Of a stretch of 64,000 nt of DNA, positions 26,205-35,549 are shown piece after piece. How positions within the stretch are numbered: position 1 is the first letter of the stretch; every line of letters starts with the position of its first letter. The stretch is taken from positions 310,001 through 374,000 of the forward strand of contig NZ_JAMBNX010000003.1 in assembly GCF_023715325.1 (NCBI RefSeq), written 5' to 3'. Origin of the DNA: Agromyces mediolanus (GTDB lineage Bacteria > Actinomycetota > Actinomycetes > Actinomycetales > Microbacteriaceae). The notes beneath the pieces are model-generated. The model was not told the origin of the DNA. It searched no databases and saw only the letters and a list, made by a program, of their open reading frames with translations. Made by a program: the position numbers and the translations under genes.

Positions 26205-26636
26205 TTACGCCTCGTCGGTCGCGGTCTCGTCGGCGGGGGCCTCGGCCTCGGCGGCCGCGGGGGCCTCCTCGACCTTGGCCGGCTTCTCCGCCTTGGGCTT
26301 CAGCACCGGCTTCTTCTTGTCGTCGGCCACGAAGGCCTCCTTCGCCGCGGCGACCTGGACGGTCGAGACGGCGTCCTTGTCGCCCTTGAAGCTACCCCAG
26401 TCGCCGGTGAGCTTGAGGATGGCCCGGACCTGCTCGGTCGGCTGCGCGCCGACGGAGAGCCAGTACTGGGCGCGCTCCGAGTCGACCTCGATGAACGAGG
26501 GCTCCTCGGTGGGGTGGTACTTGCCGATCTCCTCGATCACACGACCGTCGCGCTTGGTGCGCGAGTCGGCGACGACGATGCGGTAGTACGGGGCACGGAT
26601 CTTGCCGAGCCGCTTGAGACGGATCTTGACAGCCAC
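26205..26636 (-). CDS. rpsP: 30S ribosomal protein S16
   Basis: 143 aa from the GTG at 26636, with AGGAG 5 nt upstream. The core ([22 protein letters not shown]) occupies about 85 residues. The rest is a Lys/Ala/Glu/Pro tail of more than 50 residues, usual in Micrococcales. First gene of the rpsP-khpA-rimM-trmD operon. Its 125-nt upstream region carries the 16-mer shared with rplS. Confidence 0.96.
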   Translation of the reverse strand: MAVKIRLKRLGKIRAPYYRIVVADSRTKRDGRVIEEIGKYHPTEEPSFIEVDSERAQYWLSVGAQPTEQVRAILKLTGDWGSFKGDKDAVSTVQVAAAKEAFVADDKKKPVLKPKAEKPAKVEEAPAAAEAEAPADETATDEA

Positions 26637-26760
26637 GATTCTCCTGAAAGGTGTTGCGAGAGTTGAACCGATCGCCTGGAGCGTGGGGTGCACACCCGGC
26701 GGAAGCTCGAAATGGGCGGACCACGGCCTGATAGAGGGTCGGGCGGCGGTCCAACCGCCT

Positions 26761-26776
26761 ATTCTGCCAGATCCGG
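26761..26776 (-). promoter_or_regulatory. Conserved 16-mer upstream of rpsP
   Basis: The same CCGGATCTGGCAGAAT as upstream of rplS, 125 nt before the rpsP GTG. The flanks differ between the two sites, so the identity is limited to this box plus a nearby G. Confidence 0.55.
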
Positions 26777-26925
26777 GCCGCCGCCGCGAACCAGGGCGGC
26801 TGCCGTGTCGTCGCGAGGGTGCGAGCCGCCGACCGCGTGCCCGTCACGCGGCGTCGTACGGGCGGCGGCGGGCACCCGCCGTGTCATGATTGGCCGCACG
26901 GCATCCGTCCCGAGAAAGGCCGCCC

Positions 26926-28077
26926 ATGCCCATCGAGTTCGCCGACTCCCCGCGATCGACCGTCGGCCTCGAGTGGGAGATCGCCATCGTCGACCGCGAG
27001 ACGGGCGAGCTCGCCTCGGTCGCCGACCGGGCGTTGCAGCTGCTCGACTCGATCAGCCCGGGCGGCCGGCACCCCTTCATCACCTCGGAGCTCCTGACGA
27101 ACACCGTGGAGCTCGTGAGCAGCGTGCACGCGACGGTCCCGGCGGCGGTCGCCGACCTCGAGGGGCAGCTCGCCGAGGTGCGCGCCGTCGTCGAGGAGCT
27201 CGGCGACTACGAGCTGATCTGCAGCGGCTCCCACCCGTTCAGCCAGTGGTACGACCAGCAGCTCACCGACAAGCCGCGCTATCACAAGCTCATCGAGCGC
27301 ACCCGGTGGTGGGGGCGCAACATGATGATCTGGGGCGTGCACGTGCACGTCGGCATCGAGGACCGCGACAAGGCGCTGCCGATCCTCGACGGCCTGCTCA
27401 CCTTCCTTCCGCACTTGCAGGCGCTCAGCGCGTCGAGCCCGTTCTGGGCGGGCGTCGACACCGGCTACGCGTCCAACCGGGCCCTGATGTTCCAGCAGCT
27501 GCCGACCGCGGGACTCCCCTACCCGCTGACGGACTGGGCCGCCTACGAGAGCTACGTCGAGGACCTCCGACGCACGGGGGTCATCGAGGACCACAGCGAG
27601 GTGCGCTGGGACATCCGCCCCTCCCCCCGCTGGGGCACGGTCGAGGTCCGCGTCTGCGACGGCGTCTCCACCGCCAGGGAGCTCGGCGCGATCGGTGCCC
27701 TCGTACAGTGCCTCGTCGAATGGATGAGCACGAAGCTCGACCGCGGCGAGCCGCTGACCGTGCTGCAGCCCTGGTACACGCGGGAGAACAAGTGGCGTGC
27801 CGCACGCTACGGCCTCCACGCCGTCGTCATCACGGATGCCTCGGGCACGGAGCGACCCGTCGCCGACGATCTGCTCGAGCTCGTCGAGCGCCTCTCCCCC
27901 GTCGCCGCGCGGCTCGGCTGCGGCGCGGAGCTCGCCGAGGTGACGCGCATGGTCGCCGAGGGCGCGAGCGCCCAGCGTCAGCTGCAGGTCGCGGAGGCGA
28001 ACGCCGGGGACCTCAAGGCCGTCGTCGCGCACCTCGCCCACGAGCTCCGCTCGGGGATGGACGCGTCGACGCGCTGA
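26926..28077 (+). CDS. Carboxylate-amine ligase of the GCS2/YbdK family
   Basis: 383 aa; ATP-grasp-like glutamate-cysteine ligase type 2 fold. Motifs: VGLEWEIAIVDRETGEL at the N-terminus, ELICSGSHPFSQWYDQ, MMIWGVHVHVGIEDRDKAL and the C-terminal ENKWRAARYGLHAVVI. Family members have weak gamma-glutamylcysteine synthetase activity. Actinobacteria normally use mycothiol, so the real substrate here is uncertain. It is the only plus-strand gene between rpsP and ffh; ATG start with AGAAAGG upstream. Confidence 0.88.
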   Translation: MPIEFADSPRSTVGLEWEIAIVDRETGELASVADRALQLLDSISPGGRHPFITSELLTNTVELVSSVHATVPAAVADLEGQLAEVRAVVEELGDYELICSGSHPFSQWYDQQLTDKPRYHKLIERTRWWGRNMMIWGVHVHVGIEDRDKALPILDGLLTFLPHLQALSASSPFWAGVDTGYASNRALMFQQLPTAGLPYPLTDWAAYESYVEDLRRTGVIEDHSEVRWDIRPSPRWGTVEVRVCDGVSTARELGAIGALVQCLVEWMSTKLDRGEPLTVLQPWYTRENKWRAARYGLHAVVITDASGTERPVADDLLELVERLSPVAARLGCGAELAEVTRMVAEGASAQRQLQVAEANAGDLKAVVAHLAHELRSGMDASTR

Positions 28078-28090
28078 GCGGAGCTCAGCG
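28072..28090. terminator. Perfect hairpin spanning two convergent stop codons
   Basis: CGCTGAGC / GCTCAGCG, 8-bp stem and 3-nt loop, including the TGA of the GCS2 ligase and the TGA of ffh. It is symmetric, so it could work in both directions, but it has no T-tract. Confidence 0.35.
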
Positions 28091-29668
28091 GCCGCCGAGC
28101 AGTTTCTGGAAGTTCGCGAGATCGTCGGCCGAGGGAGTCGGTGCCGGCGCGCCGCCGAGCCCGAAGCCCGCACCCTTCGACTCCTCCGCCGTGCCCGCGA
28201 CCGGGCGCCCCTCGGCGATCGCCTGGTTCTCGGCCGCCCGCTTCGCGGGGTTTCCCGAGCGCGAGCCGCCCGACTTCTTCTTGTTCTTGGCCGACTGACG
28301 CTTGCCCCCGCCGTACCCGCCGGCGCCCGGGATGGGCCCCATGCCGGGGATCTGCGGCACGCCGCCGCGAGCGACGGTCTTCATCATCTTCGCGGCCTGC
28401 TCGAAGCGCTGCACGAGCTGGTTCACGTCGGTCACCGTCATGCCGGCGCCCTTCGCGATGCGGAGGCGGCGCGATCCGTTCAGGAGCTTCGTGTTCTTGC
28501 GCTCCGCCGGCGTCATCGACTGGATGATCGCCTCGGTACGCACGATCTCGCGCTCGTCGAAGTTCTCGAGCTGCTGCTTCATGCCGCCGGCACCGGGCAG
28601 CATGCCGAGCATCTTCTTGATCGAGCCGGCGCCACGCAGCTGCTGCATCTGCTTCAGGAAGTCCTCGAGCGTGAACTGCTCGCTCGCGAGCTTCTCGGCG
28701 ACCTTCATCGCCTCTTCTTCGTCGAAGGCCTGCTGCGCCTGCTCGATGAGCGTGAGGATGTCGCCGAGGTCGAGGATGCGGCTCGCCATGCGGTCGGGGT
28801 GGAACGGCTCGAAGTCGTCGAGGCCTTCACCGGTCGAAGCGAAGATGATCGGCCGGCCGGTGACCGAGGCGACCGAGAGCGCGGCACCGCCGCGCGCATC
28901 GCCGTCGAGCTTGGACAGCACGACACCCGTGAAGTCGACGCCCTCCTGGAACGCCTTCGCGGTGGCGACCGCGTCCTGACCGATCATCGCGTCGATGACG
29001 AACAGCACCTCGTCGGGGTTCGTCGCCTTCCGGATGTTCGAGGCCTGCTTCATCAGCTCCGCGTCGACGCCGAGGCGGCCGGCGGTGTCGATGATGACCA
29101 CATCGTGCTGCGCGCGGGCGGCCTGCGCGACGCCGTCCTTCGCGACCTTGACCGGGTCGCCGACGCCGTTGCCGGGCTCGGGCGCGTAGACGGGCACGCC
29201 GGCCTGGCCGCCGACCACCTGGAGCTGGTTCACGGCGTTCGGGCGCTGGAGGTCGCTCGCGACGAGGAGCGGCGTGTGCCCCTCTTTCACGAGGTGCTTC
29301 GCGAGCTTTCCCGCGAGCGTGGTCTTGCCCGCGCCCTGGAGGCCGGCGAGCATGATCACGGTCGGCGGGTTCTTCGCGAACTGCAGGCGCCGCTGCTGGC
29401 CGCCGAGGATGCCGACGAGCTCCTCGTTGACGATCTGGACGACCTGCTGCGCGGGGTTCAGCGCTTTGTTGACCTCGTCACCGAGCGCCCGCTCGCGCAC
29501 CCGAGCGGTGAACTGCTTGACGACGTCGAGCGAGACGTCGGCGTCGAGCAGCGCCCGCCGGATCTCCCGAACGGTGCCGTCGACGTCGGACGCCGACAGC
29601 TTGCCCTTCGTGCGGAGGTGCTTGAAGGTCTCGGCGAGGCGGTCAGACAGGGTTCCGAAGGTAGCCAT
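28085..29668 (-). CDS. ffh: Signal recognition particle protein Ffh
   Basis: 527 aa; SRP54 GTPase that binds signal sequences and FtsY. N domain first, then G motifs GLQGAGKTTLAGKLAKHL, DTAGRLGVD and LSKLDGDARGGAALSV. The Met-rich M domain (MKQQLENFDE, MTPAERKNTKLLNGSRRLRIAKGAGMTVTDVNQLV) follows, and then a Gly/Lys/Ser-rich tail of about 75 residues. A TAGAAT box lies 9 nt before the ATG, so the transcript may be almost leaderless. Confidence 0.97.
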   Translation of the reverse strand: MATFGTLSDRLAETFKHLRTKGKLSASDVDGTVREIRRALLDADVSLDVVKQFTARVRERALGDEVNKALNPAQQVVQIVNEELVGILGGQQRRLQFAKNPPTVIMLAGLQGAGKTTLAGKLAKHLVKEGHTPLLVASDLQRPNAVNQLQVVGGQAGVPVYAPEPGNGVGDPVKVAKDGVAQAARAQHDVVIIDTAGRLGVDAELMKQASNIRKATNPDEVLFVIDAMIGQDAVATAKAFQEGVDFTGVVLSKLDGDARGGAALSVASVTGRPIIFASTGEGLDDFEPFHPDRMASRILDLGDILTLIEQAQQAFDEEEAMKVAEKLASEQFTLEDFLKQMQQLRGAGSIKKMLGMLPGAGGMKQQLENFDEREIVRTEAIIQSMTPAERKNTKLLNGSRRLRIAKGAGMTVTDVNQLVQRFEQAAKMMKTVARGGVPQIPGMGPIPGAGGYGGGKRQSAKNKKKSGGSRSGNPAKRAAENQAIAEGRPVAGTAEESKGAGFGLGGAPAPTPSADDLANFQKLLGGR

Positions 29669-29677
29669 AACAGGCCG

Positions 29678-29683
29678 ATTCTA
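29678..29683 (-). promoter_or_regulatory. -10 box TAGAAT upstream of ffh
   Basis: TAGAAT followed by 9 nt and the ATG at 29668. No ribosome-binding site is visible in the gap. Confidence 0.5.
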
Positions 29684-29730
29684 TCCGGATGCCCTGGGCC
29701 TCGCGGGCCAGTCGCGCGGTTCGCCCGCGC

Positions 29731-30219
29731 TCAGCCCTCGAAGCGGACGTCGACGATCTCACGCCCGAGCTCGATCACGGCGATGAGCCGCTCGTCGGTC
29801 TCGTCCGGCGCCAGCCCGTACTCGAACTCCGCGAACGGCTCGCCCTCGCCGTCGGCCTCCGGTCGAAGGTCGACCCGTACGAGGCTCAGCGAGCGCAGCG
29901 CGTCGACCTGACGGTCGCCCGATTCCCGGCCGATGGCCGCCTCGATGTCCTCAGCCTGCTCCAGTTCGGGATCGAGCACCGCGTCGAGGAAGCGCACCAC
30001 CGGGGACGAGCTCGAGTCGAGCTGACCGACGAAGGCCCCGCGCAGCTCGTCGTCGACGAGCTCGAGCTCGCCGACGAGGGTGGCCGCGGCATCGAGCGCC
30101 GCGGTCGACGCGGACTCGCCCTCGGCGTCCAGGACGACCTCGACCCGCTGGTCCGCGTACTCGACGTCCTCGGACCAGTAGTCTCCGACGACGCCGAAGT
30201 AGTCGTGCTCGGTGGCCAT
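29731..30219 (-). CDS. DUF2004 domain protein
   Basis: 162 aa acidic soluble protein (HDYFGVVGDYWSEDVEY at the start; GELELVDDELRGAFV in the middle), matching the DUF2004 family of unknown function. The ribosome-binding site GGAGG is well placed. It lies 27 bp after ftsY and 62 bp before ffh, so it is probably cotranscribed with ftsY. No catalytic motif is visible. Confidence 0.75.
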   Translation of the reverse strand: MATEHDYFGVVGDYWSEDVEYADQRVEVVLDAEGESASTAALDAAATLVGELELVDDELRGAFVGQLDSSSSPVVRFLDAVLDPELEQAEDIEAAIGRESGDRQVDALRSLSLVRVDLRPEADGEGEPFAEFEYGLAPDETDERLIAVIELGREIVDVRFEG

Positions 30220-30246
30220 GTCGCGCCCTCCTCTTCTTGCGTGCGC

Positions 30247-31122
<876 letters not shown>

Positions 31123-31128
31123 GCGTCG

Positions 31129-31134
31129 AGCTTA
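31129..31134 (-). promoter_or_regulatory. -10 box TAAGCT, leaderless candidate (ftsY)
   Basis: TAAGCT followed by 6 nt and the ATG at 31122; too close for a ribosome-binding site. Confidence 0.5.
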
Positions 31135-31162
31135 TTCGTTCAGCGGAGCCTGCCGGGTTCAC

Positions 31163-31837
31163 TCAGGGCACCACGGCGATGGCCGAGAGCTCGTTGAGCT
31201 CGTCGAGCACCGCCTCCGGGTCCTGCCCGGTGCAGTCGATCGTGACCGTGAAGCCGAGCCCCGGCTGCACGAGCGCCCGGCCGGCGACGACCCACTGGAC
31301 GGTGCCGTCGTCGCCCACGACGTAGCGGGCGTCGACGTCGTCGTTGCCCGGCGCGGCGAGGGCGAAGCCGCCGTCGACGGCCACCTCGCCGACCTCGGCC
31401 GCGGTGGCGCCGAACACGACGGCGAGCATCTCGTCGGTGGCGATGCGATCGTCGCCCGAGCTCGTGTCGACGTCACCGATGTAGCCCTGCCAGTACGCCG
31501 CCGTGCACGCGCCGTCGGCGGAGGTGTAGCCCCAGTTGCCGTTGCCGTCGTCCGGGCTCGTCAGCGTCCAACCGTCGTCGAACATGAGCCCGTCGGCCCA
31601 CTCCGCGGTCGAGGCGGAGGTGAGCAGCGCGCCGTCCTCGAAGGACAGCTCGTCGAAGCCGGCGGAGTCGCTCTCGACGATCGGGTCGTCGCTCTTGCTC
31701 GCGCCGCCGCCGTCGATGCGCTGCGCGTTCGTCACGTCGATCGGGAAGCAGCCGCTGAGCGCGAGCGGCGCCGCAACGGCGGCGAGGATCGCGAGGGCGC
31801 GGAGCGCGGAACGTGGTGCGGTGCTGACGGGGCTCAT
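31163..31837 (-). CDS. Lipoprotein, function unknown
   Basis: 224 aa. Signal peptide with lipobox LALSGC (Cys at about residue 30). The mature part is acidic with Gly/Asp/Thr-rich segments (WADGLMFDDGWTLTSP; DGACTAAYWQGYIG) and two Cys that could pair. No family is recognised. It lies between smc and ftsY, a position that usually has no gene. A TAGGCT box 6 nt before the ATG suggests its own leaderless transcript. Confidence 0.78.
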   Translation of the reverse strand: MSPVSTAPRSALRALAILAAVAAPLALSGCFPIDVTNAQRIDGGGASKSDDPIVESDSAGFDELSFEDGALLTSASTAEWADGLMFDDGWTLTSPDDGNGNWGYTSADGACTAAYWQGYIGDVDTSSGDDRIATDEMLAVVFGATAAEVGEVAVDGGFALAAPGNDDVDARYVVGDDGTVQWVVAGRALVQPGLGFTVTIDCTGQDPEAVLDELNELSAIAVVP

Positions 31838-31843
31838 GCGGCC

Positions 31844-31849
31844 AGCCTA
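31844..31849 (-). promoter_or_regulatory. -10 box TAGGCT, leaderless candidate (lipoprotein gene)
   Basis: TAGGCT followed by 6 nt (GGCCGC) and the ATG at 31837. Confidence 0.5.
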
Positions 31850-31904
31850 GCCATCCGCCGGGACGCGGCAATGGGGAGCGCTCCCCGCCGCCGCCGCCGA
31901 GCGA

Positions 31905-34900
31905 TCAGCTCGCCGCGCGCTCCTCCCGGACCCGCTGACCGACGACGGCGGAGACGCCGTCCTGGCGCATCGAGACGCCGTAGAGGGCGTCGGCGATCTC
32001 CATCGTGCGCTTCTGGTGCGTGATGACGATGAGCTGGGACGCTTCGCGGAGCGACTCGAAGGTCGTCAGCAGGCGGCCGAGGTTCGCATCGTCGAGGGCG
32101 GCTTCGACCTCGTCCATGATGTAGAACGGGCTGGGGCGGGCTTTGAAGATCGCCATCAGCAGCGCGACCGCGGCGAGCGAGCGCTCACCGCCGGACAGCA
32201 GCGAGAGACGCTCGATCTTCTTGCCGGCCGGCTTCACGCTGACCTCGATGCCGGTGCTCAGCAGATCGTCGGGGTTCGTCAGGAAGATGCTACCGGTACC
32301 GCCGGGGAAGAGCACCGGGAACACCTCGGTGAAGGCGTCCCTGGTGTCCTCGAAGGCGGCCCGGAAGATCGCCTCCATCTTGCCGTCGATCTCCTCGATG
32401 ATCGTGAGCAGATCCTTGCGGGTGTTGGCGAGATCGGTGAGCTGCTCGGTGAGGAACTGGTGGCGCTGCTCGAGCGCCGCGAATTCCTCGAGCGCGAGCG
32501 GGTTCACCCGGCCGAGCTGGGCGAGCTTCCGTTCCGCCTGTGCCAGCCGTCGCTGCTGCACCTCCTTGGAGTACGGCGTCGCCTCGCCGTCCTCGGTCTC
32601 CGGCGGCACCTCCTGCTCGGGGCCGTACTCGGCGACGAGCACCTCCTCGGTGAGCCCGAGCTCGGACTCGGCGCGCTCGGCGAGCGAGGCCGCGTGCAGC
32701 TTCTTCTCGTAGATCCGCAGTTCGAGGCCGTGGACGTCCTCGGTGACCGACTGCAGCCGCTCCCGGACCTGGGCCTCCTCGCGTCGGACGGCCTGCAGCT
32801 GTTCGTTCCGGCTCGCTCGCTCCGCTTCCGCCCGGCCGAGCGCGACCCGCGCCTCGGCGACCGAGGCGTCGACCGAGGCCAGCGCCGCGGGCAGCGCCTC
32901 GGCGACCCGGCTCGCAGCCTCGAGCTGGGCACGGCGGATGACGGCGCGCCGGGCGGCCTCGACCGCCTGCTGCTGCTCGGTGTCGAACTGCCGCTCGAGC
33001 TGGCCGATGCGGGCCTCCTCGGAGCGCACCCGCTCGCGGATGGTCTCGACCGCGAGCTTGGCTTCGACCTCCCGCTCCCGCGCGGCATCGAGCGCCGCGA
33101 CGGCCCCGTCACGCTTCGAGGCGTCGAGCACCGGCCTCGGCACGGCCCGAGCGGCCTCGTGCGCCGCCTTGCCCGCCTCCGCGGCGGCCTCGGCCTCGCC
33201 GACACGGCCCTCGGCGCTCGCAGCCGCCTGCCGGAGGCGTTCGAGCTCGGCGTCGGCGGCCTCGAGCTGCACACGGGCTCGGTTCAGGCGTTCGGTGCGC
33301 TGGGCGAGCTGGGCGTCGAACTCGCGGAGGCTGGTGAGCGCCTGCTTGGAGACCTGCTTCGCCTGCTCGTGGGTCGTGCGCTCCTCGGCGAGGGCGCTGC
33401 GGCTGCGCTCGAGTGCGCCGCGCAGCTCGTCGAGGGCGTTCTGGGCCTCGTCGCGCTCGGCGACGAGCTCGATGCGGCTCTGCTTGCGCCCGGAGCCGCC
33501 GCGCAGCACGAAGCGGCCGACGACGGTGCCGTCGCGGGTGATCACCGTCACCGGACGATCGAGCTTCGCGAGGGCGGGTTCAGCGGCGCGGACCGCGTCG
33601 AGGTCGTCGGCCACGAGCACCTCGGCGAGGAGCGCGCGCACGCCGGAGGGCGCCGTGATCACCTCGGCGGCGGGCGTGAGCCCGGGCACGCTCGGCAGCG
33701 CGGCGGAGGCCGGCGCGCCGCCCGCGTCCGCGAGGGTGATCGCGACACGGCCGAGATCGCCGTCCGCCGCTGCCGCGACCGCCCGGAACGCGGCATCCCG
33801 GTCGTCGACCAGCACGGAGTCGGCCAGCGAACCGAGCGCGGCGGCGATCGCCGCCTCGAAGCCGGAGCGCACCTGCATGCCCTCGGCGAGCAGGCCCCGC
33901 ACGCCGGGCACCCCGGCGGCCACGAGGGCGGCCGAGCCGTCGCGCTGGTCCAGCGCCAACGAGAGCGCCTGGGTGCGCGCCTGCAGGGCGCCCTGCTCGC
34001 GCTCGAGCCCGTGCAGCCCCTCGCGGAGCCGCTCGATCTCGGCCTCGGACTCGAACACCGCCGCCTGCGCGAGTTCGTACGCCTCGTCGAGGTCGGTCTC
34101 TCCGGCGTCGTCGCTCTCCGCCTGCTGCTCCGCCTCGGCGAGCGCGGCGGCCGCGGCGGTGCGGCGGGCCTCGGCCGCCTCGAGGGCGTTGCCGTGCCGC
34201 AACACCTCGCCACGGGCCGAGGCGAGCTTCGACGCGGCCGCGTCGGCCCGGCCGGCGAGCTTGGACAGTTCGAGGTCGTATGCGGCGACGAGCGCGCTCT
34301 GCTTCGCGATCTCGGCATCCACCTCGTCGAGCGCGGCACGCGCGACCCCGGTCGCCTCGTGCGCGACGTCGAGCTCGCCCGCGGCCGTACCGATGCCGTC
34401 GCGGAGGGCGTCGAGGGCGTCGATCGCCTGGACGATGTCCTGACGGCTGACGGTCGGCACGGCCTCCGGGGCCTCGCTCTGGCCGCCGAGCAGCGCGATC
34501 CGCTGCCGGGCGAGGGTGTCGACGGCGCGGAGGGCGCTCTGCGCCTGCTCGAGCTCGAAGCCGAGCGAGCGCGCCCGATCGACGTCGTCTCCTTCGAAGG
34601 CCTGCTCGAGTGCGGTCACCCGCGCCTGATGCTGCTCGAGCTTCTCCTGCAGGACGAGCCGCTCAGCGTGCCGTTCGTGCTCGCTGCGACCGTGCTCCTC
34701 GAGTGCGCGGCGCAGGCCGGTGAGTTCATCGGCGAGCAGGCGCGCCTTCGCGTCGCGCACGACGGCGGCGATGCCGGCCGCCTCGCGGGCGACCTCCGCC
34801 TGGCGGCCGAGCGGCTTCAGCTGGCGCCGGATCTCGCCGGCGAGGTCGGACAGGCGGGTGAGGTTCGTCTGCATCGCCTCGAGTTTGCGCAGCGTCTTCT

Positions 34901-35423
34901 CCTTGCGCCGGCGGTGCTTCAGGATGCCGGCCGCCTCCTCGATGAAGCCGCGGCGGTCCTCGGGGCTCGCGTGCAGCACCGAGTCGAGCCGGCCCTGCCC
35001 GACGATGACGTGCATCTCGCGGCCGAGCCCGGAGTCGCTGAGGAGCTCCTGCACGTCGAGGAGCCGGCACTGCTCGCCGTTGATGGCGTACTCCGACTGG
35101 CCACTGCGGAACAGGGTGCGCGAGATCGTGACCTCGCTGTACTCGATCGGCAGGGCGCCGTCGGCGTTGTCGATCGTGAGGCTCACCTCGGCGCGGCCGA
35201 GCGGCCCACGGGTCGAGGTGCCCGCGAAGATGACGTCCTCCATCTTGCCGCCGCGGAGGGTCTTGGCCCCCTGCTCGCCCATGACCCAGGCGAGAGCGTC
35301 GACGACGTTGGACTTGCCGGAGCCGTTCGGCCCGACGATGCAGGTCACCCCCGGCTCGAACGCGAAGCTCGTGGGCTGCGCGAAGGACTTGAAGCCTTTG
35401 AGCGTGAGGCTCTTGAGGTACAC
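31905..35423 (-). CDS. smc: Chromosome segregation protein SMC
   Basis: 1172 aa, normal length. It organises and segregates chromosomes with ScpA/ScpB. Walker A GPNGSGKSNVVDAL near residue 32; long coiled coils at about 170-490 and 660-990 flank a hinge at about 495-650; the C-terminal head has the signature LLSGGERSLAAVAL and Walker B FYIMDEVEAALDD. The start is GTG with AAGGTGGG upstream. It is normally next to mutM; here an 11.9-kb block separates them. Confidence 0.98.
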   Translation of the reverse strand: MYLKSLTLKGFKSFAQPTSFAFEPGVTCIVGPNGSGKSNVVDALAWVMGEQGAKTLRGGKMEDVIFAGTSTRGPLGRAEVSLTIDNADGALPIEYSEVTISRTLFRSGQSEYAINGEQCRLLDVQELLSDSGLGREMHVIVGQGRLDSVLHASPEDRRGFIEEAAGILKHRRRKEKTLRKLEAMQTNLTRLSDLAGEIRRQLKPLGRQAEVAREAAGIAAVVRDAKARLLADELTGLRRALEEHGRSEHERHAERLVLQEKLEQHQARVTALEQAFEGDDVDRARSLGFELEQAQSALRAVDTLARQRIALLGGQSEAPEAVPTVSRQDIVQAIDALDALRDGIGTAAGELDVAHEATGVARAALDEVDAEIAKQSALVAAYDLELSKLAGRADAAASKLASARGEVLRHGNALEAAEARRTAAAAALAEAEQQAESDDAGETDLDEAYELAQAAVFESEAEIERLREGLHGLEREQGALQARTQALSLALDQRDGSAALVAAGVPGVRGLLAEGMQVRSGFEAAIAAALGSLADSVLVDDRDAAFRAVAAAADGDLGRVAITLADAGGAPASAALPSVPGLTPAAEVITAPSGVRALLAEVLVADDLDAVRAAEPALAKLDRPVTVITRDGTVVGRFVLRGGSGRKQSRIELVAERDEAQNALDELRGALERSRSALAEERTTHEQAKQVSKQALTSLREFDAQLAQRTERLNRARVQLEAADAELERLRQAAASAEGRVGEAEAAAEAGKAAHEAARAVPRPVLDASKRDGAVAALDAAREREVEAKLAVETIRERVRSEEARIGQLERQFDTEQQQAVEAARRAVIRRAQLEAASRVAEALPAALASVDASVAEARVALGRAEAERASRNEQLQAVRREEAQVRERLQSVTEDVHGLELRIYEKKLHAASLAERAESELGLTEEVLVAEYGPEQEVPPETEDGEATPYSKEVQQRRLAQAERKLAQLGRVNPLALEEFAALEQRHQFLTEQLTDLANTRKDLLTIIEEIDGKMEAIFRAAFEDTRDAFTEVFPVLFPGGTGSIFLTNPDDLLSTGIEVSVKPAGKKIERLSLLSGGERSLAAVALLMAIFKARPSPFYIMDEVEAALDDANLGRLLTTFESLREASQLIVITHQKRTMEIADALYGVSMRQDGVSAVVGQRVREERAAS

Positions 35424-35455
35424 GTCCCACCTTCCTGCTCCGGGCGCTGCGGACT

Positions 35456-35461
35456 ACCGTA
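35456..35461 (-). promoter_or_regulatory. Candidate -10 box for smc
   Basis: TACGGT, 32 nt before the GTG start at 35423. This leaves a short leader that contains the ribosome-binding site. Confidence 0.4.
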
Positions 35462-35537
35462 GCCGAGTTCGCCCCCGCGGGCGCGGCGGAACGCCGTCGG
35501 GCGCCGGGACGGGCCCGGTCCCCGTTCGGTCGCCCCG

Positions 35538-35543
35538 TACGCT
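35538..35543 (+). promoter_or_regulatory. -10 box TACGCT, leaderless candidate (GNAT gene)
   Basis: TACGCT followed by 6 nt (GAAACC) and the ATG at 35550. Confidence 0.5.
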
Positions 35544-35549
35544 GAAACC

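Noticed and set aside
32016-35462. A 1148-codon open frame antisense to smc
   Set aside because: It mirrors the smc codon pattern; SMC domains are all present on the other strand.
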